Shown in pieces: positions 41,392-51,364 of a DNA stretch of 51,919 nt. Position 1 is the first letter of the stretch; each line of letters starts with the position of its first letter. Source of the stretch: JAVDCA01 sp035293985 (GTDB lineage: Bacteria > Pseudomonadota > Alphaproteobacteria > Rhizobiales > Xanthobacteraceae); NCBI GenBank assembly GCA_035293985.1, contig DATGLS010000044.1, positions 1 to 51,919 on the forward strand. Reading direction: 5' to 3'. The notes beneath the pieces were generated by a model. That model saw only the letters and a program-made list of their open reading frames with translations. It made no database searches and was not told the DNA's origin. Both the position numbers and the translations under genes were made by a program.

Positions 41392-42102
41392 ATGCGCTAC
41401 GAGCTCTACTATTGGCCCGAGATCCAGGGGCGCGGCGAGTATGTCCGTCTCGCACTCGAGGAGGCCGGCGCCGACTATGTCGACGTGGCGCGGCGCGGCG
41501 GCGGCACCGACGAGATGATGGCGCTGATGGACAGCACCCGCCTCGACCACCGACCCTTCGCGCCGCCGTTCCTCCGCGCCGGCAAGATGGTGATCGCGCA
41601 GACTGCGAACATCCTTCTTTATCTAGGCGGACGCCATGATCTCGCACCGAAACCCGAGGCCGGCCGCCTGTGGGTGCACCAGCTGCAGCTCACCATCGCG
41701 GACTTCGTGGTCGAGATCCACGACACCCATCACCCGATCGCTTCCGGCTACTACTACGAGGACCAGAAAAAGGAGGCGAAGCGGCGCGCAGAGGATTTCC
41801 GCCAGCGCCGCACGCCGAAATACCTGGGTTACTTCGACGATGTGATCCGCAAGAGTCGGGGCCCGTTCCTGCTCGGCCGCCGCCTGAGCTACCCGGATCT
41901 CTCGCTCTTTCAGCTCGTCGAAGGCCTGCGCTACGCCTTCCCGCAGATGATGCGCCGCTTCGAGAAGAAAGTGCCGCGCGTCGTCGAGGCGCACGCCCGC
42001 GTCGCCAAGCGCCCGCGCATCGCCGCCTACCTCGCGAGCGACCGCCGCATCCCGTTCAACGAGATGGGAATATTCCGGCATTATAAAGAGCTGGATGCGT
42101 AG
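41392..42102 (+). CDS. Glutathione S-transferase family protein
   Basis: The 236 residues begin MRYELYYWPEIQGRGEYVRL, the thioredoxin-like domain with Tyr as the probable activating residue, and have RAGKMVIAQTANILLYLGG, the glutathione-binding end of that domain. The all-helical C-terminal domain includes PFLLGRRLSYPDLSLFQLVE. It resembles GST proteins of the sigma/alpha-like type found in Rhizobiales. Substrate unknown. Repeats follow its stop. Confidence 0.85.
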   Translation: MRYELYYWPEIQGRGEYVRLALEEAGADYVDVARRGGGTDEMMALMDSTRLDHRPFAPPFLRAGKMVIAQTANILLYLGGRHDLAPKPEAGRLWVHQLQLTIADFVVEIHDTHHPIASGYYYEDQKKEAKRRAEDFRQRRTPKYLGYFDDVIRKSRGPFLLGRRLSYPDLSLFQLVEGLRYAFPQMMRRFEKKVPRVVEAHARVAKRPRIAAYLASDRRIPFNEMGIFRHYKELDA

Positions 42103-42106
42103 GACC

Positions 42107-42194
42107 GTAGGATGGGATGAGCGAAGCGAAACCCATCGACAGTGTCTCACTTTGCAAATCAGCCGAGGGGTTTCGCTGCGTCAATTTATCCTAG
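42107..42194. repeat. Palindromic repeat (GTAGGATGGG ... ATCCTAGG)
   Basis: GTAGGATGGGATGAGCGAAG at the left and inverted GGGTTTCGCTGCGTC...TATCCTAGG at the right are the ends of a repeat of the kind scattered through Bradyrhizobium-like genomes. It lies directly after the GST gene. Confidence 0.6.
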
Positions 42195-42210
42195 GATGCC
42201 CGCCCCAATT

Positions 42211-42341
42211 TCCTCCTCATGGTGAGGAGCGCAGCGTCGCGTCTCGAACCATGGGCCACCCCCGCGAGCGGCGCTGCTTTTCCCGCGGCCCATCCTTCGC
42301 GACGCGCTCGCTTCGCGAGTGCTCCTCAACATGAGGAGGCG
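42211..42341. repeat. Large palindromic repeat (CCTCATGGTGAGGAG type)
   Basis: Left end CCTCATGGTGAGGAGCGCAG and right end GTGCTCCTCAACATGAGGAG are inverted copies, with inner pairs (CGCGTCTCGAACCATG / CATCCTTCGCGACGCG). It sits between convergent GST and dehydrogenase genes, next to the previous repeat. Confidence 0.65.
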
Positions 42342-42360
42342 TGTGGGGGCGAGGACGAAC

Positions 42361-43308
42361 CTACGCCGCTTCCTGTTGCACCCGCCGCAGCGCGCCGCGC
42401 AGCGTCTCGGCGCTCTTGTCGAGCGCTTCGCTCTCTTGCGCCGTCATCTCCGGCTCGAGCACCTCGCTCACGCCCTCGCGCCCGACCACGCTCGGCAGCG
42501 ACAGCGTGACGCCATAGCGGCGGTGGTAGCTGCCGATCGGCACCACGGTGCGCTCGTCGCGCAAGATCATCTCGGCGATGCGCGCCGAGACGATGCCGAT
42601 GCCGAACTGGCTCGCATTGTTGCCTTCGATGATCGTGATATTGGCGTAGCGCACGTCCTGCTCGAGCTCCTTGCGCAAGTCGGTGAAATCCTCGCCGCGC
42701 TCGGCGACGAGCTTGGCAACCGGCACGCCGCCGATGCGCGCCGACGACCACAGAAATACCTGGGCGGTGCCGTGGTCTCCGATCACCTGCGCCTCGACGG
42801 TCGCGGGGTAGACCTCGAAATGGCGCGCGAGATGCACGCGGAAACGCTGGCTGTCGAGGAGCGTGCCGGCGCTTAGCACCCGCTCATGCCCGGCGCACGC
42901 GCGCGCGACGTCGGCGAGCGGATCGGGTGGGTCGGTGACGATCAGCAGCACGGCGTGCGGCGCCGCGCGCGCCACGCGCGGGATGATGTCGCGGTAGATC
43001 GCGGCGTTCTTGTCGAGCAGGCGCAGGCGCCCCTGCGGGTCGCCGCGGTCGGTCGCGCCGCCGGTTTTCTCGTTGACGCCGGCCGTGATCATCACGACGC
43101 CACAGCCTGCGAGGGCGCCGTAATCGCCGTCGGCGATCGCGACCTTCGGCGTGAGCGGCGTGCCGTAGCGCAGGTCGGTCGCGACCGCCTCGGCGCGCTT
43201 GCGCGTGCGGTCGACCAGCACGATCTCGCGCGCGCTGGCGCGGTTGACGCAGGACAGCGCGCAGGCGCAGCCGACCGCGCCCACGCCGACGATTCCGAGT
43301 TTGCTCAT
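42361..43308 (-). CDS. Lactate/malate dehydrogenase family protein with unusual specificity residues
   Basis: From the ATG at 43308 (AGGAG upstream) the protein has 315 residues. It has the NAD motif GVGAVGCACALS, the Asp-Arg segment LDSQRFR (Asp152, Arg155) and the catalytic His179 in GDHGTAQVFLWSSARIGG. The specificity position, Gln in lactate and Arg in malate dehydrogenase, appears to be Glu80 (AGVNEKTGG). The Asn of VTNPVD is Asp (VTDPPDP). A Glu there would repel a second carboxylate, so malate is unlikely; another 2-hydroxyacid or an altered substrate is possible. The gene is divergent from class I fumarase across element A4. Confidence 0.85.
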   Translation of the reverse strand: MSKLGIVGVGAVGCACALSCVNRASAREIVLVDRTRKRAEAVATDLRYGTPLTPKVAIADGDYGALAGCGVVMITAGVNEKTGGATDRGDPQGRLRLLDKNAAIYRDIIPRVARAAPHAVLLIVTDPPDPLADVARACAGHERVLSAGTLLDSQRFRVHLARHFEVYPATVEAQVIGDHGTAQVFLWSSARIGGVPVAKLVAERGEDFTDLRKELEQDVRYANITIIEGNNASQFGIGIVSARIAEMILRDERTVVPIGSYHRRYGVTLSLPSVVGREGVSEVLEPEMTAQESEALDKSAETLRGALRRVQQEAA

Positions 43309-43328
43309 GGTTGGCTCCTGCACATGCG

Positions 43329-43432
43329 GTAGGATGGGCAAAATCGCCGGCACGGTCGCACCGCGTGAGCACGGCGCATCGGCGATTTAGCCCCGTGGAT
43401 AGGGCATACCGGCGCGCCGTGCCCATCCCAGG
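43329..43432. repeat. Palindromic element A4 (GTAGGGTGGGC family, divergent copy)
   Basis: GTAGGATGGGC at the left and GCCGTGCCCATCC at the right, with an inner stem GGGCAAAATCGCC / GGCGATTTAGCCC (43336-43348 / 43381-43393). Unlike A1-A3 it lies between divergent gene starts, so it may affect promoters. Confidence 0.65.
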
Positions 43433-43556
43433 GATCTTCATGTAACGACGCGGCCGCCGCCGGTCTTGTTCCAATTTGCGCCTTTCAAAGGCTCGCCGAA
43501 CTGCCTAAAACGGCGCAACTTCCTGCTGCCGCACAGAATCCTTCAGGACACCCGCC

Positions 43557-45197
<1,641 letters not shown>

Positions 45198-45213
45198 GAC
45201 GGCCCATCCCGCC

Positions 45214-45987
45214 TCATTTCAACATGAGGGCGCCGCCGCTCACGGCCAACGCGATCGCGACGACCCGGCGAAACACGACATCGCTCAGCCCGGAATGCAC
45301 GCGATCGCCGATGAAGATGCCGATCAGCATCATCGGAAGCGCCACCGCGAAGGTCGTGAGCACGTCGCGATTGAACTCGTCGATCGCGAAATAGCCGAGC
45401 CCGCGCACGATGCCGAGCGCCACCAACGCGGCGCTCATACTGGCGCGGAATTGCTCCTTGCTCATGCGGATCGCGTCGAAGTAGATCGCGTAGAAGAGGC
45501 TCGCCATCGTGCCGAAGGTGGTGCCGACCGCGCCGCCCAGCACACCGGCGATCGCCGCTGCGGCCGTGCCCGGCACGCGCCATTTTTGCGGCGGGCGAAA
45601 CGTGTTCCATAGCGACCACAGGCCGTAGAGCAAGACCGCGCCGCCGAAGCTGCGCGCGAGCGTCGCGGCGTCGAGCTTCTCGAACACGTAGAGCCCGATG
45701 GCGATCCCGCCCAGCGTGCCGGGCAGCAGCGCGACCATCTCGCGCCAGGCGATGTGGGTGCGGTCGCGGCCGAGCAGGGTCACGCCGGCGGCAAGGCCGA
45801 TCAGCGTCCACGCCGGAATGAGCACCTTGAGCGGAATGACGAGGCCGAGCAGCGGCATGGCGGCGGCAGCGCCGAAGCCGGTCGAGCCGCGCGCCGCATA
45901 GGCGAGCACCATGATGATGCAGCAATACGCGATCCAGACGGGCGGTAGCGAAAGGATGGGCGGCTCCTGCGGCAAGTCCGCTTCCAT
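45214..45987 (-). CDS. Sulfite exporter TauE/SafE family membrane protein
   Basis: The 257 residues form seven or eight helices with the family pattern: GFGAAAAMPLLGLVIPLKVL, PAWTLIGLAAGVTLLGRDRT, LLPGTLGGIAIGLYVFEKLD, AGVLGGAVGTTFGTMASLFY and GIFIGDRVHSGLSDVVFRRV. The family moves sulfite, sulfoacetate or related anions; the substrate is unknown. It converges on the fumarase with 16 bases between the stops. Confidence 0.87.
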   Translation of the reverse strand: MEADLPQEPPILSLPPVWIAYCCIIMVLAYAARGSTGFGAAAAMPLLGLVIPLKVLIPAWTLIGLAAGVTLLGRDRTHIAWREMVALLPGTLGGIAIGLYVFEKLDAATLARSFGGAVLLYGLWSLWNTFRPPQKWRVPGTAAAAIAGVLGGAVGTTFGTMASLFYAIYFDAIRMSKEQFRASMSAALVALGIVRGLGYFAIDEFNRDVLTTFAVALPMMLIGIFIGDRVHSGLSDVVFRRVVAIALAVSGGALMLK

Positions 45988-46082
45988 AACACGGCCGCGG
46001 GGCCCCGAGGGACAACTGGCGAGGTGTCGGCAGCGCCGCTATGGTGAGCTTTGAATTCGCCAACGAGCGAGAGGGAGCGAGC

Positions 46083-46985
46083 ATGTCTGCGGTGGCACAA
46101 TCGGCACGTCAGAAGGGCCCGATCGTGTGGCTCGACATGGACCAGCAGGCGCTCGACGACGCCTACGACCAGGCCGTCTATGCGCCCAACTCCCTGCAGA
46201 TCGCCAAGCGGCGTACCGCCAACAGCGCCGAGGTGCGCGCCCGCCTCAAGCCGCAGCGGCTCGCCTACGGCTCAACGCCGCACGAGATGCTCGATCTTTA
46301 TGTGACGGCGAAGCCCGACGCTCCCGTCATGGTGTTCATCCACGGCGGCGCCTGGCGTGCCGGAAATGCCGCCGACAATGCGGAGGCCGCCGACCTCTTC
46401 GTCAACGCGGGCGCGCACTACGTGGTGCTCGACTTCATCAACGTGATCGAGGCGGGCGGCAGCCTGTTTCCCATGGTCGAGCAGGTGCGCCGCGGCGTCG
46501 CCTGGGTCTACAACAATGCCAAGAGCTTCGGCGGCGATCCGAACCGGCTCTACATCTCGGGGCGCTCGTCAGGCTCGCATCTCGGCGGCGTCGTGCTGAT
46601 CACCGACTGGGCGAAGGATTTCGGCCTGCCGCCCGACGTCGTGAAGGGCGCGCTGCTTTCGTCCGGAATGTACGACCTCGAGCCGGTGCGGCTCTCCAAG
46701 CGCGGCGCCTACGTCAAGTTCACCGACGCCATGGAGGAGCAGCTCTCCACCCAGCGTCACCTCGAGCGCATCAACTGCCCGGTCGTGCTCGCGCACGGCA
46801 CCTACGAGACCCCCGAGTTCCAGCGCCAGACCCGCGAGTTCGCCGCTGCGCTGAAAGCCGCCGGCAAGGACGTGAAGCTGATCGTCGGCGAAGGCTACAA
46901 TCACTTCGAGATTCCCGAGACCATGGCGAACCCCTACGGCCTCCTCGGACGCGCCGTGCTGGAGCTGATGGGACTGAATAAATGA
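46083..46985 (+). CDS. Alpha/beta hydrolase, arylformamidase-like
   Basis: The 300-residue protein from the ATG at 46083 (GAGGGAGC upstream) has the HGGAW oxyanion-hole motif (VMVFIHGGAWRAG), the nucleophile elbow GRSSGS (YISGRSSGSHLGG), and a late His in EGYNHFEIP, the full catalytic set of the kynurenine formamidase/carboxylesterase group. No tryptophan-degradation genes are near, so the substrate is uncertain. The next coding trace starts four bases after its stop. Confidence 0.85.
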   Translation: MSAVAQSARQKGPIVWLDMDQQALDDAYDQAVYAPNSLQIAKRRTANSAEVRARLKPQRLAYGSTPHEMLDLYVTAKPDAPVMVFIHGGAWRAGNAADNAEAADLFVNAGAHYVVLDFINVIEAGGSLFPMVEQVRRGVAWVYNNAKSFGGDPNRLYISGRSSGSHLGGVVLITDWAKDFGLPPDVVKGALLSSGMYDLEPVRLSKRGAYVKFTDAMEEQLSTQRHLERINCPVVLAHGTYETPEFQRQTREFAAALKAAGKDVKLIVGEGYNHFEIPETMANPYGLLGRAVLELMGLNK

Positions 46986-46988
46986 ACG

Positions 46989-47236
46989 ATGTGCGACGCC
47001 GTGCGCGTCTGCACCGATCCGCCGATGAAGATGCACCTCCTCTCCGGCGGCCGGGTGCGCATGCGCAAGAGCACGTACCTGCTCGCGGCCGACCGCAGCG
47101 GGATCATCGAGCTGCCGCACCGTTGCGCCACGCCCAGGCTAACGTGCTGCTAGACACCGGCTGCCATCCCAACATGATCGGCGCGGCGGCGCGCTGGCGC
47201 GGCCTTGGCCGGATGCACCTGCACGGCAAGCAATGA
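46989..47236 (+). pseudogene. Truncated, frameshifted MBL-fold (AHL-lactonase-like) metallo-hydrolase
   Basis: In one frame (46989-47153) the sequence reads MKMHLLSGGRVRMRKSTYLL and ends after IIELPHRC. In a second frame it continues AQANVLLDTGCHPNMI then GAAARWRGLGR before losing similarity at about 47205. Both pieces fit the start of the same protein, in which LLSGGRLRM is followed by ELP, a Cys and VLFDTGCHP, as in N-acyl-homoserine lactonase-like enzymes. A small deletion near 47128 caused the frameshift and the rest of the gene, including the HxHxDH metal site, is gone. The remnant abuts a broken transposase. Confidence 0.7.
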
Positions 47237-47723
47237 TCCGTCCGTATCGGTGACGATATGACGCTTGCGTCCCTCCACCTTCTTGCCCGCGTCGAACCCG
47301 CAGGGTCCGCCGCTTTCCGTCGTTTTCACACTCTGACTGTCGACGATGCCGGCTGAAGGGGTGCGCTTGCGTCCCGCCGCGCGACGCGCGCGTTGGACTA
47401 ATTTAGAATGAGATTGATGCGCGTCCAAATGTTGCGGTCACGCCAGTCGTCGAAAGCAGTGCTGAACCGACGTGAACGGAGGAAAGTCTTTCTGCAAGGC
47501 GCGCCACTGGCAGCTGGCCGCAAGGATATGGAGGATGGCGCCGACGATGATGCAAAGATGCCGTTCGGCCGGGCGCCCAAATGTGCCCGCGCTTCGGCAA
47601 CAGTCGACTAAGCAATATCCACTCCTCCGCCGTCATGTCTGCATGGCGCAGCCCATCGCGGCAACGCTGCTTACGGGTGGTTTTGGTCCAATCCATGTGT
47701 GCCCCTCGCTGATTTGCAAACAC
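47205..47723 (-). pseudogene. Broken IS5-type transposase
   Basis: On the minus strand the opening MDWTKTTRKQRCRDGLRHAD and MTAEEWILLSRLLPKRGH is in one frame, the middle WRDRNIWTRINLILN in another, and DSQSVKTTESGGPCGFDAG with GRKRHIVTDTDGSLLAVQVH in a third. These are consecutive parts of an IS5-family transposase. At least two frameshifts and loss of the C-terminal half (the later catalytic residues) make it inactive. The 3' end is cut off at about 47205, where similarity passes to the metallo-hydrolase remnant. Confidence 0.75.
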
Positions 47724-47790
47724 GAAAGCATCACAACGAGGGCCAAAATCACCTGTTTTCTTTTCGGTCAGCCTCTCAGGATGAACGGGA
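47205..47790 (-). mobile_element. Remnant of an IS5-family insertion sequence
   Basis: The transposase pieces are followed, beyond their start, by about 60 bases up to GAGGCTGACCGAAAAGAAAA (read on the minus strand, ending near 47780), which looks like an element end. The opposite end is missing, so no terminal repeat pair or target duplication can be assigned. Limits are approximate. Confidence 0.5.
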
Positions 47791-47808
47791 TCGTTGCGAG
47801 CTTGCGAT

Positions 47809-48168
47809 CTACTCCGAGCACCGCTTGAAGGCGCGGCGCGGGCCGGCGTCGTTGGGCAGCTGCACCATGAGGTGGTTGTCGAAATCGAACTCGCTGAACT
47901 TGGTGTACAGCTTTTTGCCGTCGCGCTGCCAGTTCACCGTGATGACGTCGCCGTCGTACTGGTAGCCGTCGATCGGGTATTCGCGCGGCGACTTTTCGCC
48001 GTAGAGAACGACGATCAACGTCGATGGCGTGAACGTATAGCTGCTGACGCTGCCGCACCAGCGGCCGGCAATATCGTCGAACGAGAGCGCGAAGGCGCGG
48101 CCGCCGCCGAGGGCGAGCGCCGCCGTGGTCAGGACGAAAATCAGGCTCTTGCGCAGCTTGCCGGTCAC
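47809..48168 (-). CDS. Secreted hypothetical protein
   Basis: The 119-residue product starts at a GTG at 48168 with GAGGAGG upstream, and has a signal peptide cleaved near GRAFALS. The mature part has FDDIAGRWCGSVSSYTFTPS, YDGDVITVNWQRDGKKLYT and ends PNDAGPRRAFKRCSE; two Cys could pair. The pattern (IAGRWCG...VNW...FSEF) is seen in small lipocalin-like exported proteins of Bradyrhizobium-type genomes. Function unknown. Confidence 0.6.
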   Translation of the reverse strand: MTGKLRKSLIFVLTTAALALGGGRAFALSFDDIAGRWCGSVSSYTFTPSTLIVVLYGEKSPREYPIDGYQYDGDVITVNWQRDGKKLYTKFSEFDFDNHLMVQLPNDAGPRRAFKRCSE

Positions 48169-48246
48169 GCTCGCCTCCTCGTCGCGCGAATGCGCGGGAC
48201 GCCTAGAACACGCAAATTTGCGGCACGGTCAAGACCGCGGCACGGC

Positions 48247-49245
48247 TCAAACCATCAGTACGATCGATCCGGTGGTGCGGCGCGCCTCGAGATCGTCCTG
48301 CGCGCGGGCGGCCTGCGCCAGCGGATAGGCGGCGCTGATCGCGATCCTGATCCGGCCGCCCGCCACCATGTCGAACAGGTGGTGCGCGGTCGCCAAGAGC
48401 TCGGCGCGCGTCGCCGTGTAGTCGCCCAGGCTCGGATGAGTCACGTAGACCGAGCCGAGGGAGCCGAGCGTGCGCGGCGCGATCGGGTCGGGGTCGCCAG
48501 ATGCCTCGCCGAACGAGGCGAGCACGCCGCGTCGCGCCAGGCACGCGAGCGAGCCCGCAAACGTCGTGCGGCCGATCGAATCGTAGACGACCGGCACCCC
48601 GCGCCCGCCGGTGAGCGCGCGCACCTCTTGAACGAAATCTTGCGCGGCGAAATCGGTTTTGCCGGCGGCGTCGAGCACGATCGCGTGGTCGCAGCCATGC
48701 GCGCGGGCGACGGCGGCCTTCTCGGCCGTGCCGACCGTGCCGATCACTGTCGCGCCGAGGTGCTTCGCCCACTGGCACATGATGAGGCCGACCCCGCCCG
48801 CCGCCGCATGCACCAGGATCGTGTCACCCGATTTGACCGCGTAGGTCTCGTGCAGCAGGTAACGCGCCGTCATGCCGCGGATCATCATCGCGGCGGCGGT
48901 CCGCTCGTCGATCGCGTACGGCAGCCGAACGACGCGCGCGGCCGGCGCCAGGCGCCGCTCCGCATAGGCGCAGTCCGGCCCGGCGACGCAGGCGACGCGG
49001 TCGCCGATCGCGAGATCGACGACCTCCGCGCCGATCGCCTCGATCACGCCGGCGCTCTCGATGCCCATGCCCGACGGCAGCGTCACGCGATGGGCGCCGC
49101 GCCGCACCAGGACGTCGCGAAAGTTCACCGCGACCGCGGTGTTGCGGATGCGCACCTCATGCGGTCCCGGTTCGCGGACCTCGATATCCTCGAGGTGCAG
49201 CACCTCGGGGCCGCCGGTGGCGTGGAAGCGGAAGGCGCGCGTCAT
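48247..49245 (-). CDS. NADPH:quinone oxidoreductase family protein
   Basis: The 332 residues are a medium-chain dehydrogenase/reductase without zinc ligands. Features are AVNFRDVLVRRGAHRVTLPS, GIESAGVIEAIGAEVVDLAI, the NADP motif HAAAGGVGLIMCQWAKHLG and VVYDSIGRTTFAGSLACL. It resembles quinone oxidoreductase (QorA). It has an ATG at 49245; palindrome B3 lies upstream. Confidence 0.87.
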   Translation of the reverse strand: MTRAFRFHATGGPEVLHLEDIEVREPGPHEVRIRNTAVAVNFRDVLVRRGAHRVTLPSGMGIESAGVIEAIGAEVVDLAIGDRVACVAGPDCAYAERRLAPAARVVRLPYAIDERTAAAMMIRGMTARYLLHETYAVKSGDTILVHAAAGGVGLIMCQWAKHLGATVIGTVGTAEKAAVARAHGCDHAIVLDAAGKTDFAAQDFVQEVRALTGGRGVPVVYDSIGRTTFAGSLACLARRGVLASFGEASGDPDPIAPRTLGSLGSVYVTHPSLGDYTATRAELLATAHHLFDMVAGGRIRIAISAAYPLAQAARAQDDLEARRTTGSIVLMV

Positions 49246-49282
49246 GGGCAGTTGGCTACGGCGGAGGGGTGAGTTGCAAGCA

Positions 49283-49347
49283 GCGAATGGCGAATAGCGA
49301 ATAGATAGAGTACATTTCTATTCGCTATTCGCTACTCGCCATTCGCT
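49283..49347. repeat. Palindromic element B3 (GCGAATGG family)
   Basis: Left arm GCGAATGGCGAATAGCGAAT and right arm CTATTCGCTATTCGCTACTC...CCATTCGC are near-perfect inverted copies around a 12- to 14-base loop. It occupies the space between the divergent oxidoreductase and the 110-residue gene. Confidence 0.8.
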
Positions 49348-49364
49348 ACTCGCGAGGCAAAGTC

Positions 49365-49697
49365 ATGCCCGATCCCGCTCACGCCTTGACGCTGCAGTTC
49401 CTCGCCTGGGTCGCGGAGGGCCCGCGCACCTATGCGCAGGCGATGGACGCCTGGCGCAGCACGTGTCCGCGCCTGTCGATCTGGGAGGACGCGATCCTCG
49501 ATGGGCTCGTGAGTTTCGCGGGCGGCGCGACCCGCAACCAATCGCGCGTGACGCTCACCGCGAAGGGCCGCGCGCTGCTCGGCAGCGACGCGCCGGCCGC
49601 GCGTGCCAAGGGAACGGACAAGGGAACGGATCAGGGAACGGACAAGGGAATACGCAAGGAGGCGCGAACACCCGCGCGCGCTGCACTGGCGCGATGA
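49365..49697 (+). CDS. Small hypothetical protein with a GTDKGTDQ repeat tail
   Basis: The 110 residues begin MPDPAHALTLQFLAWVAEGP and have a compact domain to about residue 74 (SIWEDAILDGLVSF, VTLTAKGRALLG), resembling a winged helix in pattern. The tail GTDKGTDQGTDKG is coded by a 12-bp tandem repeat at about 49607-49650. The stop overlaps the next ATG. No named family is recognised. Confidence 0.5.
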   Translation: MPDPAHALTLQFLAWVAEGPRTYAQAMDAWRSTCPRLSIWEDAILDGLVSFAGGATRNQSRVTLTAKGRALLGSDAPAARAKGTDKGTDQGTDKGIRKEARTPARAALAR

Positions 49698-50056
49698 GCG
49701 CCGCGCGGCTCTCATCGCTTGTGCTGTTGGGCGCCGGCTTCGCGGCGGCGACCTCGCTAGCGGCGCCGGCCGACGCGCCGACCCAAGGGGGCGCGCCCGC
49801 AAAGCCCAACATCCAAACCAAGAACCAAACCAAGCCTCACGTCAAACGCCACACGGTGCGCCGCTGGCACGGCTACGGCTTCCTGCCCGGTTACGTGCCG
49901 CCCGAGGCGGAGCCGCCGCGGCGGGACTATTGGACCCATCCGCCGACTTGGTGGTACGGCTATCCAGGGTTCTATCGCGGGCAATGGAACGGCGGCGGGT
50001 TCGGGCCGTGCTGGACGCAGACGCCGATCGGGCCGATGTGGAACTGCGGCCGATAG
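49694..50056 (+). CDS. Exported Trp/Gly/Pro-rich protein
   Basis: The 120-residue product has a signal peptide cleaved near SLAAPAD, a Lys/Thr-rich linker (TKNQTKPHVKRHTVRRW), and a Trp-, Tyr- and Pro-rich end (YWTHPPTWWYGYPGFYRGQW, MWNCGR). The two Cys in the final 20 residues could pair. Short Trp-rich exported proteins of this kind are found in Bradyrhizobium-like genomes. It overlaps the previous gene by four bases (ATGA). Function unknown. The longer frame from 49463 is a shadow of the gene upstream. Confidence 0.6.
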   Translation: MSAARLSSLVLLGAGFAAATSLAAPADAPTQGGAPAKPNIQTKNQTKPHVKRHTVRRWHGYGFLPGYVPPEAEPPRRDYWTHPPTWWYGYPGFYRGQWNGGGFGPCWTQTPIGPMWNCGR

Positions 50057-50347
50057 CGCTGCACACGACGCACGGGATTTGTCCACATGCAGGAGTAGTC
50101 GCTGACGCAAGCTGCGATCGAGGCGCGCGGCGTGTCAGTTCCTCGCAACCTGCGCGCCGCGTAGGCGCTCTGTTCCCGTGCCCCGGCGAGCGAAGCGACT
50201 GGGGGGAGGGGCCTTCAGCTAAGGCTACGCCGCGAAAGGGGCCTGTCGCGCCGAATCTCGAAGGGCATAGGCGGATGGGGGCGCTGCTTGCTCTCTGCTT
50301 CGTCGTGAGCGCTTGAACCTCACGCGGGCCGCAGTCGACCCATTCCC
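50057..50347. other. Intergenic stretch without a supported gene
   Basis: About 290 bases with G-runs (GGGGGGAGGGG near 50200) and no reading frame, promoter or hairpin I can support. Confidence 0.4.
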
Positions 50348-50491
50348 ATGAGCAACCGCGCCTTCCTCACCCTCGTCGCCAGCATCATTGTCGTGCTGGT
50401 CGGCGCGCTTGCGATCAGTAAATTCCAGGCCTGCATGGAGCTTGGCGGCAAGGCGTGTCCGCGACCGCGATTCTCGGTGCCGAATAACTGA
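50348..50491 (+). CDS. Tiny single-pass membrane protein with a C-x7-C tail
   Basis: A 47-residue frame from the ATG at 50348 begins MSNRAFLTLVASIIVVLVGA, a membrane helix, and ends with KFQACMELGGKACPRPRFSV followed by PNN. The pattern resembles the 63-residue protein at 20539, with cysteines the same distance apart and the shape C(L/M)E-x-G-x-x-x-C. Two independent occurrences make the frame more credible. No clear ribosome binding site. Function unknown. Confidence 0.45.
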   Translation: MSNRAFLTLVASIIVVLVGALAISKFQACMELGGKACPRPRFSVPNN

Positions 50492-50513
50492 ACCTCGGGC
50501 GGCCGCGAAAGAG

Positions 50514-51161
50514 CTAATCCTCCATCCCGCTGATCGCGAGGTAGATGGCGAACATCGCGACGCCGGCCGCGCCGGTCCATTCCGGATGGTGGCAGAAATT
50601 TCCCGCTGCCGTGCACACCGACACGGCCCAGTCGGTCTCGTCGAGCGTGCCGGCGATCACGAGCAGACCGGTCGCGCCGAGCAGCGCGAAACCGAGCGCG
50701 CGCGCGATCGACGACCAGCGGAAGGCGCGCGAGCGGCTGTCGGCGGCGAGCTGGGCGCCGTAGCCCGGCATCATGAGCGCGATGGTGTCGATCTCGGCAA
50801 GCTCGGCCGAGGGCGCCGCCGCGGCTTGCGACGGCGTCGTGATCGGCTGGCGGCGCATCCACGCCGGTTGCGGTGACAGATCGATGTTGGCGCTCGCCTC
50901 GTCGATGAACTGCACGCCGAGCTGGCCGCCGCGGCGCCAGGCGACGCGGCAGAAGCGGCGCGCCTTGCCGTCCTTGGTGAGGAAGAGGCCGAACACGTCG
51001 GGCAGGCCGCCGGCGCGGGCCGCCGCGATGCGCGCGCCGGAGACGGAGATGTCCCACAGCACGCACGGAAGCTGGGCGCCGCCGTCGAGCACGAGCCACG
51101 CGGCCTGACGGCGCGGGGTGCGCTTCGCCCTTCGCTGCTCTCGTCGTGAATCTCGGGCCAC
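50514..51161 (-). CDS. PilZ-domain protein with a C-terminal membrane anchor
   Basis: The 215 residues have a PilZ domain at about 8-90: RRQAAW, LPCVLWDISVSGARIA and CRVAWRRGGQLGVQF. PilZ domains bind cyclic di-GMP through an RxxxR and a (D/N)xSxxG motif. The second is kept (DISVSGAR); the RxxxR pattern is degenerate (RRQAAW lacks the second Arg in register). Two hydrophobic segments follow (ARALGFALLGATGLLVIAGT, AAGVAMFAIYLAISG). The start is a GTG at 51161 with GGGGGAA upstream. A role in motility or envelope would fit the flagellar context but is not shown. Confidence 0.72.
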   Translation of the reverse strand: MARDSRREQRRAKRTPRRQAAWLVLDGGAQLPCVLWDISVSGARIAAARAGGLPDVFGLFLTKDGKARRFCRVAWRRGGQLGVQFIDEASANIDLSPQPAWMRRQPITTPSQAAAAPSAELAEIDTIALMMPGYGAQLAADSRSRAFRWSSIARALGFALLGATGLLVIAGTLDETDWAVSVCTAAGNFCHHPEWTGAAGVAMFAIYLAISGMED

Positions 51162-51364
51162 CCCGTTCCCCCAACATCAACGATCGAGCTTGCGCCGCCC
51201 GCTCAAATCTCGGCTGCGCCGACGTGCGGCAGGTAAAATTCGAACTCGCTCGCGCAACGCGCGAATGTCCGTGGGAAATACCCGTAAGCGATACGTGTTT
51301 AATAGGCCCTAATCTTCTGCGTTAGTTATCTACGAAGGATTGAGAGGTTACGGCGCGGGAGCAC

